From: Halobacillus litoralis
GTDB lineage: Bacteria > Bacillota > Bacilli > Bacillales > Halobacillaceae
Length of the DNA: 64,000 nt
NCBI RefSeq assembly: GCF_020524085.2
Contig: NZ_CP129016.1
Coordinates: 1,792,001-1,856,000 of the forward strand
Reading direction: 5' to 3'
Part shown: positions 26,838 to 36,554 of the stretch, in pieces
How the letters are laid out: each line of letters begins with the position of its first letter
Numbering within the stretch: the first letter of the stretch is position 1
Notes under the pieces: model-generated
Seen by the model: only the letters and a program-made list of their open reading frames with translations
Told to the model about the DNA's origin: nothing
The model's database searches: none
Program-made: the position numbers and the translations under genes

Positions 26838-29714
26838 ATGGCCAGTAAACATATCAGTATTAGAGGAGCACGTGCTCACAATTTAAAAAATATCGATATC
26901 GACATCCCGAAAAACAAACTGGTCGTGATGACCGGTTTGTCCGGTTCAGGGAAGTCTTCTTTGGCCTTCGATACGATTTATGCAGAAGGACAGAGACGCT
27001 ACGTTGAATCACTAAGTGCTTATGCACGCCAGTTTTTAGGACAAATGGACAAACCCGATGTGGATTCCATAGAAGGACTGTCACCGGCAATCTCCATTGA
27101 CCAGAAAACAACGAGCCGTAACCCACGTTCAACTGTAGGTACCGTAACGGAAATCTATGACTATCTGCGTCTGTTGTTCGCCCGCATCGGACGTCCGACG
27201 TGTCCGAAACACGGAGTGGAAATCAGTTCACAAACCGTGCAGCAGATGGTCGACCGCGTGATGGAGTATCCGGAAAGGACGAAACTTCAAATCCTTGCGC
27301 CCGTTGTGTCTGGTAGAAAAGGTGAACACGCTAAAGTATTTGAGCAGCTCCAAAGAGAAGGCTATATACGCCTTCGAGTCGATGGGGAAATGCGCGAAAT
27401 TTCCGAGGAAATAAATCTCGAGAAAAATAAAAAGCACTCGATTGAGGTCGTCATCGATCGAATTGTCGTGAAAGAAGGCGTGGAAGGCCGACTTTCTGAC
27501 TCTATTGAGACAGCTCTTAAACTTGGCGGCGGTCATACGATTGTGGATGTTATCGGAGAAGAAGAGCTGATGTTCAGCGAACACCATGCATGTCCAATCT
27601 GTGGTTTTTCCGTTAGTGAATTAGAACCAAGAATGTTCTCATTCAACAGCCCTTATGGAGCTTGTAATCGCTGTGACGGGTTAGGGACACAGCTTGAAGT
27701 CGACATCGACCTTGTTATCCCGGATTGGAGCCGCTCCTTGAATGAACATGCGATTGCTGCATGGGAGCCGCAAAGTTCTCAATACTATCCACAGCTTCTG
27801 AAAAGTGTTTCCGATCATTACGGCATAGATATGGATAAACCATTCCGTGACCTGCCAGAAGAACATAAAGAAAAAGTGCTTTATGGCAGTGGTGAGGACA
27901 AAATCTACTTCCGCTATGAAAATGACTTTGGAAAAGTACGGGAAAACGATATTTTCTTTGAAGGTGTCATCCCGAACATTGCTCGTCGTTACCGTGAAAC
28001 GAGCTCTGATTATATCCGTGAACAGATGGAAAAATACATGGCGCAAAAGCCGTGTCCGAAGTGTAAAGGAAATCGATTGAATGAAGAAGCGTTAGCGGTC
28101 TTGATCGACGGAAAGCACATCGGTATCACAACCGATTATTCTGTCACTGAAGCGAAGGAGTTCTTCGAGGCTCTTGAGTTGACCGAAAAAGAAGAAACGA
28201 TCGCCCGTATGATTCTCAAAGAAATCTGTGAACGTCTCAGCTTCTTAGCGAACGTAGGGCTGGATTACTTAACACTCTCCCGTTCGGCCGGGACACTATC
28301 GGGTGGTGAGGCTCAGCGAATTCGCCTGGCGACTCAAATCGGTTCAGCACTCACCGGCGTGTTATATGTGCTTGATGAGCCATCCATTGGTCTTCACCAA
28401 CGGGACAATGACCGGTTGATCAATACACTGAAGCGAATGCGTGATCTTGATAATACGCTGATTGTCGTCGAGCATGATGAAGATACAATGCTCGCCGCGG
28501 ACTACCTGATCGACATTGGACCAGGAGCAGGGGCGCATGGTGGCGATATTGTCACTCAAGGAACACCGAAACAGGTGATGAAGAGCCGTAAATCCTTGAC
28601 GGGTCAATATCTATCCGGTAAAAAGTTCATTCCTCTTCCAGCAGAACGTCGGAAGGCGGATGACCGCTTCCTGAGAATTAAAGGAGCCGAAGAGAACAAC
28701 CTTAAAAAAGTGGATGCAGAGATTCCGCTCGGAGTGTTCACGGCCGTAACAGGCGTTTCCGGATCCGGTAAGAGTACGCTTATTAACGAGATCCTGTATA
28801 AGTCTCTTTCGATGAAGCTGCACAATGGAAAACAAAAACCTGGGAAGCATCAAACGATTGAAGGTATGGAACATCTGGATAAAGTGATTGATATCGATCA
28901 ATCCCCGATCGGCCGGACTCCACGCTCCAATCCGGCTACTTACACGGGCGTGTTTGATGATATCCGTGATGTTTTCGCTCAAACCAATGAAGCGAAAATC
29001 AGAGGATATAAAAAAGGCCGGTTCAGCTTCAATGTCAAGGGGGGCCGCTGTGAGGCCTGCCGCGGGGATGGAATCATTAAGATTGAAATGCACTTCCTTC
29101 CTGACGTTTATGTCCCTTGTGAAGTTTGCGATGGAAAAAGGTATAATCGCGAAACATTGGAAGTGAAGTATAAAGGAAAGAGCATCGCTGATGTATTAGG
29201 GATGACCATTGAGGAAGCGCTCGACTTCTTTGCGAACATTCCTAAGATTAAGCGGAAACTTCAAACAGTCGCTGATGTGGGACTGGAGTATATTAAACTC
29301 GGTCAGCCCGCCACCACTCTCTCGGGAGGAGAAGCTCAGCGTGTGAAACTTGCAAGTGAACTCCATCGCCGCTCGAATGGAAAGTCCTTTTATATTTTGG
29401 ATGAGCCGACAACGGGTCTGCATGTCGATGATATTTCAAGGTTATTGAAAGTGTTGCAAAGACTCGTAGATAACGGTGATTCTGTATTGATCATCGAGCA
29501 TAACCTTGATGTCATTAAAGAAGCCGATCATATCATTGACCTCGGTCCAGAGGGTGGAGAAAACGGAGGTCGAATTATTGCCAGCGGCACTCCTGAGCAT
29601 GTATCGGAGCAGGAAATCTCTTATACGGGACGTTATTTGAAACCGGTACTGGAACGTGACAGGGCACGGATGGATAAGAAAATGAATGCCCGTGAAAAAG
29701 TAGGGAACAAGTAG
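26838..29714 (+). CDS. uvrA: Excinuclease ABC subunit A
   Basis: The damage-recognition ATPase of nucleotide excision repair. The 958-residue protein has two ABC modules: the first Walker [10 protein letters not shown] (about 32-40), the second GVSGSGKST (about 640). It has two signature motifs LSGGEAQR and two zinc modules. One is CPICGF ... CNRC (about 252-278) and the other CEAC ... CEVC (about 738-764), with the family's [12 protein letters not shown] before it. ATG at 26838 with GGAGGGATG just inside the end of uvrB. Full length, no defects seen. Confidence 0.97.
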   Translation: MASKHISIRGARAHNLKNIDIDIPKNKLVVMTGLSGSGKSSLAFDTIYAEGQRRYVESLSAYARQFLGQMDKPDVDSIEGLSPAISIDQKTTSRNPRSTVGTVTEIYDYLRLLFARIGRPTCPKHGVEISSQTVQQMVDRVMEYPERTKLQILAPVVSGRKGEHAKVFEQLQREGYIRLRVDGEMREISEEINLEKNKKHSIEVVIDRIVVKEGVEGRLSDSIETALKLGGGHTIVDVIGEEELMFSEHHACPICGFSVSELEPRMFSFNSPYGACNRCDGLGTQLEVDIDLVIPDWSRSLNEHAIAAWEPQSSQYYPQLLKSVSDHYGIDMDKPFRDLPEEHKEKVLYGSGEDKIYFRYENDFGKVRENDIFFEGVIPNIARRYRETSSDYIREQMEKYMAQKPCPKCKGNRLNEEALAVLIDGKHIGITTDYSVTEAKEFFEALELTEKEETIARMILKEICERLSFLANVGLDYLTLSRSAGTLSGGEAQRIRLATQIGSALTGVLYVLDEPSIGLHQRDNDRLINTLKRMRDLDNTLIVVEHDEDTMLAADYLIDIGPGAGAHGGDIVTQGTPKQVMKSRKSLTGQYLSGKKFIPLPAERRKADDRFLRIKGAEENNLKKVDAEIPLGVFTAVTGVSGSGKSTLINEILYKSLSMKLHNGKQKPGKHQTIEGMEHLDKVIDIDQSPIGRTPRSNPATYTGVFDDIRDVFAQTNEAKIRGYKKGRFSFNVKGGRCEACRGDGIIKIEMHFLPDVYVPCEVCDGKRYNRETLEVKYKGKSIADVLGMTIEEALDFFANIPKIKRKLQTVADVGLEYIKLGQPATTLSGGEAQRVKLASELHRRSNGKSFYILDEPTTGLHVDDISRLLKVLQRLVDNGDSVLIIEHNLDVIKEADHIIDLGPEGGENGGRIIASGTPEHVSEQEISYTGRYLKPVLERDRARMDKKMNAREKVGNK

Positions 29715-29780
29715 ATGTTTTGACGCTTGCCTCTAAATTGAGTATCGTTAAACAAGAATCGTTTGACGGGAGGAATACGA

Positions 29781-30152
29781 GTGGATGCCATTCAACAGAA
29801 AGTTGTTCAAGAAAAAATTGATCAACTTGCGAATAAAGAAGTTTATGTACACTTAGAAACGACAAACGGGGCTTATGCCAGTCACTTCGATGAAAATGCC
29901 TACAACGTCGGGGCGTTTATCCGAAATGCGCAAGTCTCTTATCAACACGGAAAAATCGTCAGTACCGGAGGGTCTTACCGCGTAGGTCTGAAACTGGACA
30001 TGGGCTGGGTGTATGCTGAAGGATTGACAGATTATGAAATTGATGAAAAGAATCGACTGCTCATGGCCGGTCATGACCGTGAGGGCCGTTTAATGGTTGC
30101 TCTTGAAATCAGTGAAACACCTTTTTCACATGAGGCGGATCCTGATGAGTAA
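29781..30152 (+). CDS. yojF: YojF-family protein (DUF1806)
   Basis: A 123-residue cytosolic protein that accompanies BshB2 in Bacillus (yojF-yojG). Its own function is not established; linkage suggests a part in bacillithiol metabolism. The GTG at 29781 has GGGAGG 7 bases upstream. A TTG further up (29763) would put the ribosome-binding site inside the gene and is rejected. Visible blocks are VYVHLETTNGAYAS, then NAQVSYQHGKI and YRVGLKLDMGWVYAEGLT. The stop overlaps the bshB2 start by 8 bases, implying translational coupling. Confidence 0.85.
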   Translation: MDAIQQKVVQEKIDQLANKEVYVHLETTNGAYASHFDENAYNVGAFIRNAQVSYQHGKIVSTGGSYRVGLKLDMGWVYAEGLTDYEIDEKNRLLMAGHDREGRLMVALEISETPFSHEADPDE

Positions 30153-30801
30153 AGAAAGAGTAGTTGTCATTTTCCCTCATCCGGACGATGAATCTTTCGG
30201 AGCATCCGGAACGATTTCTAAATTCCGTGATGAAGGGGTGCCGGTTACTTATCTATGCGGTACGCTCGGAGAAATGGGTAGAAACATGGGCAACCCAATA
30301 TTCGCTAATCGCGAAACGCTTTCTTCTTTTCGAAAAAAGGAGCTGGCTGAAGCGGCGAAACAATTGGATATAGACGTTGAAATGCTTGGCTACAGGGATA
30401 AAACATTAGAGTTTGAACCCCGTCATCAAGTGGCTGAGCACCTGAAGGAACGTATCGAATCATTAGGAGCTACCATTATCATTACTCACTATCCGGGGTA
30501 TGCTGTTCATCCGGATCATGATGCACTTGGGGCAGCAGTGATTGAGGCTGTGGAAAACATGCCTGAGGAGAATCGTCCTCAAATATGGATGCACGCCATA
30601 TCCAATCAATCGGAACACGATCTAGGAAAGCCTGAGATCATTACGGATGTACGGCCTTACTGGGAAAGGAAATTGGCGGCTATCAAGGCCCATCTCTCCC
30701 AGGCTGACGGAATGATGAGTCTGATTGAAAATCATGATCAGGCTTCTGAACAATTAGAGCGGCTGAAAACAGAACGATTTTATATGTACAAATTTCAATG
30801 A
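30145..30801 (+). CDS. bshB2: Bacillithiol biosynthesis deacetylase BshB2
   Basis: A zinc-dependent LmbE-type deacetylase that removes the acetyl group from GlcNAc-malate in bacillithiol synthesis. Bacillithiol is the low-molecular-weight thiol of Bacillaceae. The 218-residue protein has the metal motif PHPDDE (about 11-16), the catalytic continuation SFGASGTI, and the second metal His in HPDHDALG (about 127-134). The ATG at 30145 lies inside the end of yojF and is the only start consistent with the family's N-terminus. A strong terminator follows. The other bsh genes are not in this window. Confidence 0.9.
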   Translation: MSKERVVVIFPHPDDESFGASGTISKFRDEGVPVTYLCGTLGEMGRNMGNPIFANRETLSSFRKKELAEAAKQLDIDVEMLGYRDKTLEFEPRHQVAEHLKERIESLGATIIITHYPGYAVHPDHDALGAAVIEAVENMPEENRPQIWMHAISNQSEHDLGKPEIITDVRPYWERKLAAIKAHLSQADGMMSLIENHDQASEQLERLKTERFYMYKFQ

Positions 30802-30807
30802 ACCCTT

Positions 30808-30847
30808 ACACCTGAGAAACGAACCAAGTTTTCTCAGGTGTTTTTTA
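30808..30847 (+). terminator. Terminator of yojF-bshB2
   Basis: ACACCTGAGAAA and TTTCTCAGGTGT around an 11-base loop, followed by T residues. Confidence 0.93.
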
Positions 30848-30902
30848 GTTTTTGAACCCTTTCGATAGGGAAAAACGTAAGAGATGAAAAGGAGCTGATT
30901 TT

Positions 30903-31934
30903 ATGAATGAAGAACGTATGAAAATTCTACAAATGATCGAAAAAGGCACGATTTCTGCAGAAGAAGGAGCGAAACTATTAGAAGCTGTAGAAGAACCTTC
31001 TCCAAAAAGCTCAGAGCAACGCGAGAAGTCTAAATACGGGCTGAGAAATTTCATGGATGACGCGATGGAAAAGATTAAAAATGCCGATTTCGATTTTTCT
31101 TTTGGAGAATACGTTGAATTCAATGATGAAACGATTCTTCCTAATGAGGAGTTTCATGATGCCGACCTTTCTATATCCAACGGCTCTTTAAAAGTCCATA
31201 CTTGGGACCAAGAGGATGTGAAAGCTTCCTATCAGGTCAAAGTCTATCAAGTGGAAACGGAAGAAGAGGCGCGGACAAGGTTTCACGATGAAACGCAAGT
31301 CGAGATTAAAAATGGTCTCCTACGCATCGCCAGCCCATCTAAAAAGATAAAAATGAATGTAGATATATTCATTCCTAATAAAAAATACGAATTCATCAAA
31401 TCACAACTAACGAATGGAAATCTTAACCTAGAGAATATCAAAAGTGATCATTTCCAGATGAAAACATCAAATGGAGCCGTTAATGCGAAGCAGCTTTCTG
31501 GTGAGACGTGTAAAATGCAGACGGGTAACGGCGCGATTCACTTGCAAGAGGGTACTTTCGAAGAGTGTGAAACAGACACGATCAATGGAGCCATTACACT
31601 TTCAGGAGATATTGGAAAGACGGATGCTTCTTCAGTCAGCAGCAGTATAACGGTTGACTATAGCGGAGCTAAAGCACACACAGGTTTTTATAAGACAACG
31701 ACTGGAAGAATACAAGTATCACTTCCGACGGAAAAGAAAATCGATGGTGTTCTAAGGACGAAATTCGGTCCAATACAATGTGAATTGGATAATTACAAAA
31801 TTTTGAAAGATCGTAAAGATGTCGCCAACAAAATGTTGGAATTCGAAGCGTACGAACAATTCGAAGACGCATATCATATAGAAGCAGAGACGAAGACGGG
31901 TTCAGTGACCGTACAACCTCCTGTCCGGCTCTGA
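30903..31934 (+). CDS. yvlB: DUF4097-type adhesin-like protein with SHOCT-like N-terminus (YvlB-like)
   Basis: A 343-residue cytosolic-looking protein. Residues 1-30 (ERMKILQMIEKGTISAEEGAKLLEAV) are the short SHOCT-like helical hairpin found at the start of YvlB and related proteins. The rest (about 75-340) is beta-rich with repeated SNG, TNGNLN, TSNGAVN and TGNGAI turns, the parallel beta-helix pattern of DUF4097. No signal peptide. B. subtilis yvlB sits in yvlABCD near uvrA and responds to membrane stress; here yvlD follows 34 bases on, but yvlC (PspC type) is missing. AAAAGGAG precedes the ATG. Confidence 0.85.
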   Translation: MNEERMKILQMIEKGTISAEEGAKLLEAVEEPSPKSSEQREKSKYGLRNFMDDAMEKIKNADFDFSFGEYVEFNDETILPNEEFHDADLSISNGSLKVHTWDQEDVKASYQVKVYQVETEEEARTRFHDETQVEIKNGLLRIASPSKKIKMNVDIFIPNKKYEFIKSQLTNGNLNLENIKSDHFQMKTSNGAVNAKQLSGETCKMQTGNGAIHLQEGTFEECETDTINGAITLSGDIGKTDASSVSSSITVDYSGAKAHTGFYKTTTGRIQVSLPTEKKIDGVLRTKFGPIQCELDNYKILKDRKDVANKMLEFEAYEQFEDAYHIEAETKTGSVTVQPPVRL

Positions 31935-31968
31935 GAGGATATTGATTCACGAAAGGCAGGATGAAATT

Positions 31969-32322
31969 ATGAAGAATTGGTTGATCCATATTGTCGTCAA
32001 TGCCATCGCCATTATTGCGGTCGGAGCACTCTTTGATTCCGTAATTATTGATGGCGTTGGGGGCGCATTGCTCGCGGGACTCATTTTATCGATCCTCAAT
32101 GCAATCGTAAGGCCGGTCTTAGTGATTCTTACTTTACCAATTACGATTTTATCGCTCGGTTTATTCCTATTCATCATCAACGCCATTACCTTGTGGCTGA
32201 CGGATGCTTTCCTAGGAAGTACTTTTGAGATTGATGGCTTCGGAATGACGATCATCGCCGCCATTATCATATCTCTGATCAACCTTGTGTTGAACAGCTT
32301 AATCAAGGATATGAAAAAATAA
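31969..32322 (+). CDS. yvlD: Phage-holin superfamily IV-type membrane protein (YvlD-like)
   Basis: A 117-residue protein of four transmembrane segments (about 3-22, 28-46, 54-74, 88-110) with the family motif SILNAIVRPVLVILTLPITILSLGLF interrupted only by loops. Members are chromosomal membrane proteins linked to envelope stress despite the holin name. The ATG at 31969 has GAAAGGCAGG upstream. An earlier ATG at 31942 overlaps no useful ribosome-binding site. It forms a two-gene unit with yvlB. Confidence 0.87.
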   Translation: MKNWLIHIVVNAIAIIAVGALFDSVIIDGVGGALLAGLILSILNAIVRPVLVILTLPITILSLGLFLFIINAITLWLTDAFLGSTFEIDGFGMTIIAAIIISLINLVLNSLIKDMKK

Positions 32323-32328
32323 CCCCCG

Positions 32329-32359
32329 TACCGTATGAGACCGCTCATACGGTATTTTT
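32329..32359 (+). terminator. Terminator of yvlB-yvlD
   Basis: TACCGTATGAG and CTCATACGGTA around ACCG, followed by T residues. Confidence 0.93.
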
Positions 32360-32404
32360 ATTGAATTACTTTCATCACTAACTCTTCCGATTGTTGAATA
32401 CTCG

Positions 32405-32514
32405 TTTTCGAGATGAACAGGGGTCGTTTGCTGGTTAAGGAGTCAGGGGTGGTTGGGAAGAGAGTCATTCCCTGCAGCCCCATCCACTTAAAGAACATGT
32501 CGAAACTGAGTCTT
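32405..32514 (+). repeat. Dispersed hairpin element, copy 1
   Basis: A palindromic intergenic element of about 110 bases. Conserved blocks in order: TTTTCGAGATG, TCGTTTGCT, AGTCAGGGGTGGTTGGGAAG, GCAGCCCCATCC, AACATGTCGAAACTGAGTCTT without its last base. The outer arms (TTTCGAGATG and CATGTCGAAAC) and the inner arms (GGGGTGGTTGGGAA and TTCCCTGCAGCCCC) are inverted repeats. It lies between the yvlD terminator and hprK; the same blocks recur near 42372, 55458 and 60339. The rest of this 340-base gap holds only the hprK promoter. Confidence 0.8.
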
Positions 32515-32615
32515 ACACAACCCTGCTAGATAGTTGAATAAACTCGCTACGATAGGGATTCTGGTAAAGGGAAATACTGCTAAAAAACCTCCCTATCCAA
32601 GATTTATTGAAAACA

Positions 32616-32624
32616 TGCTACAAT
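32616..32624 (+). promoter_or_regulatory. Extended -10 promoter of hprK
   Basis: TGC followed by TACAAT, 39 bases before hprK. No clear -35 at 17 bases. Confidence 0.5.
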
Positions 32625-32663
32625 AGGGGACAGTGATTGATGAAAGAGGAGGTTGATGGACAA

Positions 32664-33596
32664 ATGAGCAAGGTCCGTACACAAGATTTGTTAGAACAAT
32701 TTGCGCTTGAACTCGTTGCCGGTGCTGACGGCGTCCACCGTGAAATACATATGAGTGATATTTCTCGTCCTGGAGTAGAAATGACTGGGTATTTCAAATT
32801 TTATCCGAAAGATCGTCTACAGCTGCTCGGCAAGACAGAGCTTTCTTACTTTAATGAACTGACGAAAGATCAGAGGAGAGAGCGGGCAGAAAAGCTTTGT
32901 ACAGATGTGACACCTGGAATCGTTATTACCCGGGGAATGGATATTCCTGATGAACTTAGTGAAGCCGCGAATGAGGCGGGCGTTCCACTGATGTTGTCGC
33001 CATATAAGACGACAAGAGTGATTAGTCGCCTGACGAATTATCTGGAATCCAAGTTTGCTCCGTTTACGGCTATCCATGGTGTACTAGTCGACATTTACGG
33101 TATCGGTGTGTTGATCACTGGTCAAAGCGGTGTTGGTAAAAGTGAAACCGCTTTGGAACTAGTCAAGCGCGGTCACCGTCTTGTGGCTGATGATAGTGTT
33201 GAAATTCGACAGGAGGATTATGACACGTTAATCGGAAACAGCCCGCCACTGATTGAGCACCTTCTGGAAATTCGTGGACTAGGCATTATCAATGTGATGA
33301 CATTGTTCGGTGCGGGAGCTGTTCGAAGCTATAAACGGATCACGCTCGTCATCAACCTTGAATTGTGGGATAAGAACAAAGCATACGACCGTCTTGGTTT
33401 AGAAGAAGAAACGATGAAGATCATGGATGTTCAAGTTCCGAAAGCAACGATTCCTGTTCGTCCTGGTCGTAACCTTGCTGTCATTATAGAAGTTGCAGCT
33501 ATGAACTTCCGTTTGAAGCGTATGGGCGTCAATGCTGCTGAAGAGTTTTCAGAGCGTTTGACGAAAGTCATCGACCAAGATCAAACGCAGGAATAA
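32664..33596 (+). CDS. hprK: HPr kinase/phosphorylase
   Basis: Phosphorylates Ser-46 of HPr and Crh at high fructose-1,6-bisphosphate and dephosphorylates them when Pi is high. It is the sensor of carbon catabolite repression in Firmicutes. The 310-residue protein starts [13 protein letters not shown] (ATG 32664, AGGAGG upstream). An upstream ATG at 32640 would overlap the ribosome-binding site. Motifs: Walker [10 protein letters not shown] (about 153-161), the HprK signature [18 protein letters not shown], and conserved [12 protein letters not shown] region [12 protein letters not shown]. Its targets crh (59142) and the functionally paired phosphatase ppaX (35390) are also in this window. 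It heads the lgt-yvoD-ppaX-yvoF run. Confidence 0.97.
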   Translation: MSKVRTQDLLEQFALELVAGADGVHREIHMSDISRPGVEMTGYFKFYPKDRLQLLGKTELSYFNELTKDQRRERAEKLCTDVTPGIVITRGMDIPDELSEAANEAGVPLMLSPYKTTRVISRLTNYLESKFAPFTAIHGVLVDIYGIGVLITGQSGVGKSETALELVKRGHRLVADDSVEIRQEDYDTLIGNSPPLIEHLLEIRGLGIINVMTLFGAGAVRSYKRITLVINLELWDKNKAYDRLGLEEETMKIMDVQVPKATIPVRPGRNLAVIIEVAAMNFRLKRMGVNAAEEFSERLTKVIDQDQTQE

Positions 33597-33611
33597 GGGA
33601 GGAAACCGCAA

Positions 33612-34445
33612 ATGATGTGTACACCTGAACCGTTGAACCCGGTCTTCCTCCAATTAGGTCCGCTGTCGATATACTGGTATGGCTTGATCATTGCCACAGG
33701 CGCATTTTTAGGACTATGGATTGCAACGCGAGAGACCGAACGTCTTGGTTTGAAAAAAGATTACATGGTCGATATCGTCGTATTTGCTATTCCGGCAGCC
33801 ATCGTGTGTGCCAGGATTTATTATGTCATTTTTGAGTGGGATCGTTACGCTGGTGGACCATGGTGGAAGGTTTTTGCCGTGTGGGAAGGCGGAATCGCTA
33901 TTCACGGAGCACTGATTGGATCAGTGCTCACCGCCTATATTTATACGAAAATTAAAGGATTGTCATTTTGGATGATGGCAGATATCGCTGCGCCAAGTAT
34001 TATTCTTGGGCAGGCGATTGGACGCTGGGGAAACTTTATGAACCAGGAAGCCCACGGCGGCCCGGTATCCGAATCTTTTTATAATAACTTTATGCAGTAT
34101 TTGCCTGGGTTCATCAATCAGCAAATGTGCATTGATGGTACGGTTTATCATCCGACCTTCTTATATGAATCGGTGTGGAACATCGTCGGATTTGTTTTAC
34201 TGTTAGTATTGCGTCATAAGTTTAACCCTCGCCGGGGAGAAGTGTTCTTAAGCTATGTCATATGGTATTCTGTGGGCCGTTTCTTTGTAGAAGGCATGAG
34301 GACAGACAGCCTTTATCTATTCGGTGAGATCCGTACAGCGCAATTTATCTCAATCGTGCTTGTCATTGGAGCGGTTATTGCGATCATTTACCGCAGAAAG
34401 AATGGCATGGCGAATAAATATTATAACGGAAAGAAAGTAAAATAA
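33612..34445 (+). CDS. lgt: Prolipoprotein diacylglyceryl transferase
   Basis: Transfers diacylglycerol from phosphatidylglycerol to the lipobox Cys of prolipoproteins, the first step of lipoprotein maturation. It would act on CccB in this window. The 277-residue protein has about seven membrane segments, the Lgt signature [14 protein letters not shown] (about 137-150), HPTFLYES and the C-terminal [13 protein letters not shown] at 33612 with AAGGGAGG upstream, 15 bases after hprK. Order hprK-lgt is conserved in Bacillus. Confidence 0.96.
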   Translation: MMCTPEPLNPVFLQLGPLSIYWYGLIIATGAFLGLWIATRETERLGLKKDYMVDIVVFAIPAAIVCARIYYVIFEWDRYAGGPWWKVFAVWEGGIAIHGALIGSVLTAYIYTKIKGLSFWMMADIAAPSIILGQAIGRWGNFMNQEAHGGPVSESFYNNFMQYLPGFINQQMCIDGTVYHPTFLYESVWNIVGFVLLLVLRHKFNPRRGEVFLSYVIWYSVGRFFVEGMRTDSLYLFGEIRTAQFISIVLVIGAVIAIIYRRKNGMANKYYNGKKVK

Positions 34446-34458
34446 GGGAGCAGGTAGC

Positions 34459-35415
34459 ATGAAGGGGATTCTAAAACGCGGGAGTAAAAAGGGATTAGAG
34501 TTGACGTGGACGCTCGGGAAAGTCATTTTTCCTGTAACGTTAATTGTTACGATCCTTCAATACACGCCGGTCCTTCCTTGGGTCATGGAGAAGCTGGAAC
34601 CTTTGATGGAATGGATTGGACTATCCGGTGAAGCGGCTGTTCCTCTTGTTGTTGGTAACTTTTTGAACCTTTATGCAGGGATTGCGGCCATCATATCATT
34701 CGACTTCACGGTGAAAGAAGTGTTCATTCTTGCCGTGATGCTCTCCTTTTCCCATAACTTACTGATTGAATCGACCGTGGCTAAAAGGGTAGGCGTGAGC
34801 TGGTGGTTTGTAGCCGGGGTCCGGTTGAGTCTCGCATTGGTTTCAGCTGCCCTTATCAATGTTTTTTGGAAAGGCGGAGGCGAAACAGCGAAATATGGCT
34901 TTGCACCTGAGAAGACAGCTGATCCAAATGGGTGGGCAGATATTATTTTCCGGGGCGTGCAAACCGCATTTATGGGGATCGTGCAGCTAGCATTGATTGT
35001 CATTCCTTTAATGATTTTCATGCAGTATCTACGTGAAAAAGGTTGGCTTGATCGTTTTTCAGGCTGGGTCGCTCCTGCAACAAGGTTACTTGGGATGGAA
35101 CGTAACACATCCATGACCCTTGCCGCCGGGCTGACGATCGGGCTCGCTTACGGTGCAGGCTTGATGATTCAGGCTGTGGAAGAGGATGGCGTTTCCAGAA
35201 AAGATATGTATTTAGCCATTCTTTTTCTCGTTTCCTGTCACGCGGTCGTTGAGGATACACTGATCTTCATCCCGCTCGGTATTCCCGTTTGGCCCCTGCT
35301 CTTGATCCGTCTATTAACGGCAATTGTATTAACGGCAGCCGTCGGCTTCGTTTGGAACAGACTACAACAGAAAAGAAAGGATCCTTCCAATGAGCATACG
35401 TACCATTCTCTTTGA
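34459..35415 (+). CDS. yvoD: Nucleoside-recognition domain membrane protein (YvoD-like)
   Basis: A 318-residue membrane protein with about eight hydrophobic segments and two Gate/nucleoside-recognition-like regions (about 60-160 with FSHNLLIESTVAKR, and 215-300 with SCHAVVEDTLIF). The family has no established substrate despite its name. It occupies the place of yvoD between lgt and ppaX in B. subtilis, and its last 26 bases overlap ppaX, so expression is coupled. GGGAGCAGG precedes the ATG. Confidence 0.82.
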   Translation: MKGILKRGSKKGLELTWTLGKVIFPVTLIVTILQYTPVLPWVMEKLEPLMEWIGLSGEAAVPLVVGNFLNLYAGIAAIISFDFTVKEVFILAVMLSFSHNLLIESTVAKRVGVSWWFVAGVRLSLALVSAALINVFWKGGGETAKYGFAPEKTADPNGWADIIFRGVQTAFMGIVQLALIVIPLMIFMQYLREKGWLDRFSGWVAPATRLLGMERNTSMTLAAGLTIGLAYGAGLMIQAVEEDGVSRKDMYLAILFLVSCHAVVEDTLIFIPLGIPVWPLLLIRLLTAIVLTAAVGFVWNRLQQKRKDPSNEHTYHSL

Positions 35416-36028
35416 TTTAGATGGAACGTTGATTGATACAAACGAATTGATCATCGCTTCCTTTACCCATACGATTGAACAATATTCTGATCGCACATAT
35501 GAGCGTGAAGAAATTCTCGACTTTATCGGGCCCCCTTTAAAGGAAAGCCTGCACAAGGTGAACCCTGATAAAGTAGAAGAAATGGTCGAGACTTACCGTA
35601 AACATAACATTGAAAATCATAACCGATACGTAAAAGCCTATGAAGGCGTGGTAGAAACGATTGAAACGCTGAAGGGCCAAGGATATAAATTGGGCATTGT
35701 AACGACGAAGATGCGGAACACCGTTCACATGGGGCTTGAATTGACGAATTTGGATGGACTATTTGAAACAGTCGTCACTCTGGATGATGTCACAAATGCG
35801 AAGCCGCACCCGGAGCCGATTGTGAAGGCTTTGAACCAATTGGACTCGCAAGCTTCGGAAGCAATGATGGTCGGAGACAACACCCATGATATCGAAGCGG
35901 GGCAGAATGCTGGAACGAAAACGGCCGGGGTCGCTTGGACGGTTAAAGGAAGAAAAGTACTCGACGACTTGAACCCTGACTATATGCTTGATAATATGCG
36001 TGACCTATTAAAAATTACAGGAGGATGA
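35390..36028 (+). CDS. ppaX: Pyrophosphatase PpaX
   Basis: A HAD-fold inorganic pyrophosphatase that hydrolyses the PPi released when HprK dephosphorylates P-Ser-HPr. The 212-residue protein opens with the motif I FDLDGTLIDTNEL (nucleophile Asp about 9), then TTKMRN (motif II), KPHPEP (motif III Lys) and VGDNTHDIEAGQNAG (motif IV). The start lies 26 bases inside the end of yvoD with GGATCCTTCC before it, suggesting coupling rather than a strong own ribosome-binding site. Linkage to hprK supports the assignment over other phosphoglycolate-phosphatase-like HADs. Confidence 0.92.
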   Translation: MSIRTILFDLDGTLIDTNELIIASFTHTIEQYSDRTYEREEILDFIGPPLKESLHKVNPDKVEEMVETYRKHNIENHNRYVKAYEGVVETIETLKGQGYKLGIVTTKMRNTVHMGLELTNLDGLFETVVTLDDVTNAKPHPEPIVKALNQLDSQASEAMMVGDNTHDIEAGQNAGTKTAGVAWTVKGRKVLDDLNPDYMLDNMRDLLKITGG

Positions 36029-36032
36029 CTGT

Positions 36033-36554
36033 ATGAGGAAAACGGAACGCTATCCGGTCAAAGGAGCCAATTCGCTTTGGCACATTTATAAGACGGTCCC
36101 GTTTTTCAAAGTGGTCAAAAACTTCATTGTGATTCAAATGGCCCGGTACACTCCGTTTCTTTCGATGAAGAATTGGTTGTACCGGACTTTTCTCCATATG
36201 AAGGTGGGGGATCAAACGGCCTTTGCCTTGATGGTCATGGTCGATATTATGTTTCCCGAAAAAATCAAAGTCGGGCGGAATTCGGTTATTGGTTATAATA
36301 CAACGATTCTCGCTCATGAATATTTGATCGAAGAGTACCGACTAGGGAATGTTATGATCGGGAATGAAGTTTTGATTGGTGCGAATACGACGATACTTCA
36401 TGGTGTTACGATCGGTGACCATGCGGTTGTATCTGCTGGTACGCTTGTGCATAAAGATGTGCCCGCAGGAGCGTTCGTCGGAGGAAACCCGATGCAGCTC
36501 ATTTATACGAAAGAGCAGATGGAAGAACGGAGAAAGAACGGGGGAGAAGAATGA
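36033..36554 (+). CDS. yvoF: Left-handed beta-helix acyltransferase (YvoF-like)
   Basis: A 173-residue hexapeptide-repeat acyltransferase. Residues about 70-155 show the (L/I/V)GxxxX ladder: IKVGRNSVIGYNTTI, then VMIGNEVLIGANTTI, LHGVTIGDHAVV and DVPAGAFVGGNP. His in LAHEY and LHG may be catalytic. Relatives acetylate sugars, maltose or antibiotics; the true acceptor is unknown. It occupies the position of yvoF after ppaX in B. subtilis. Its stop overlaps glpP by 4 bases (ATGA), so glpP is read through from this operon. Confidence 0.85.
   Translation: MRKTERYPVKGANSLWHIYKTVPFFKVVKNFIVIQMARYTPFLSMKNWLYRTFLHMKVGDQTAFALMVMVDIMFPEKIKVGRNSVIGYNTTILAHEYLIEEYRLGNVMIGNEVLIGANTTILHGVTIGDHAVVSAGTLVHKDVPAGAFVGGNPMQLIYTKEQMEERRKNGGEE

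Noticed and set aside
29763..29780. TTG start giving an extended YojF
   Set aside because: The ribosome-binding site GGGAGG would fall inside the coding region; GTG at 29781 is well spaced.
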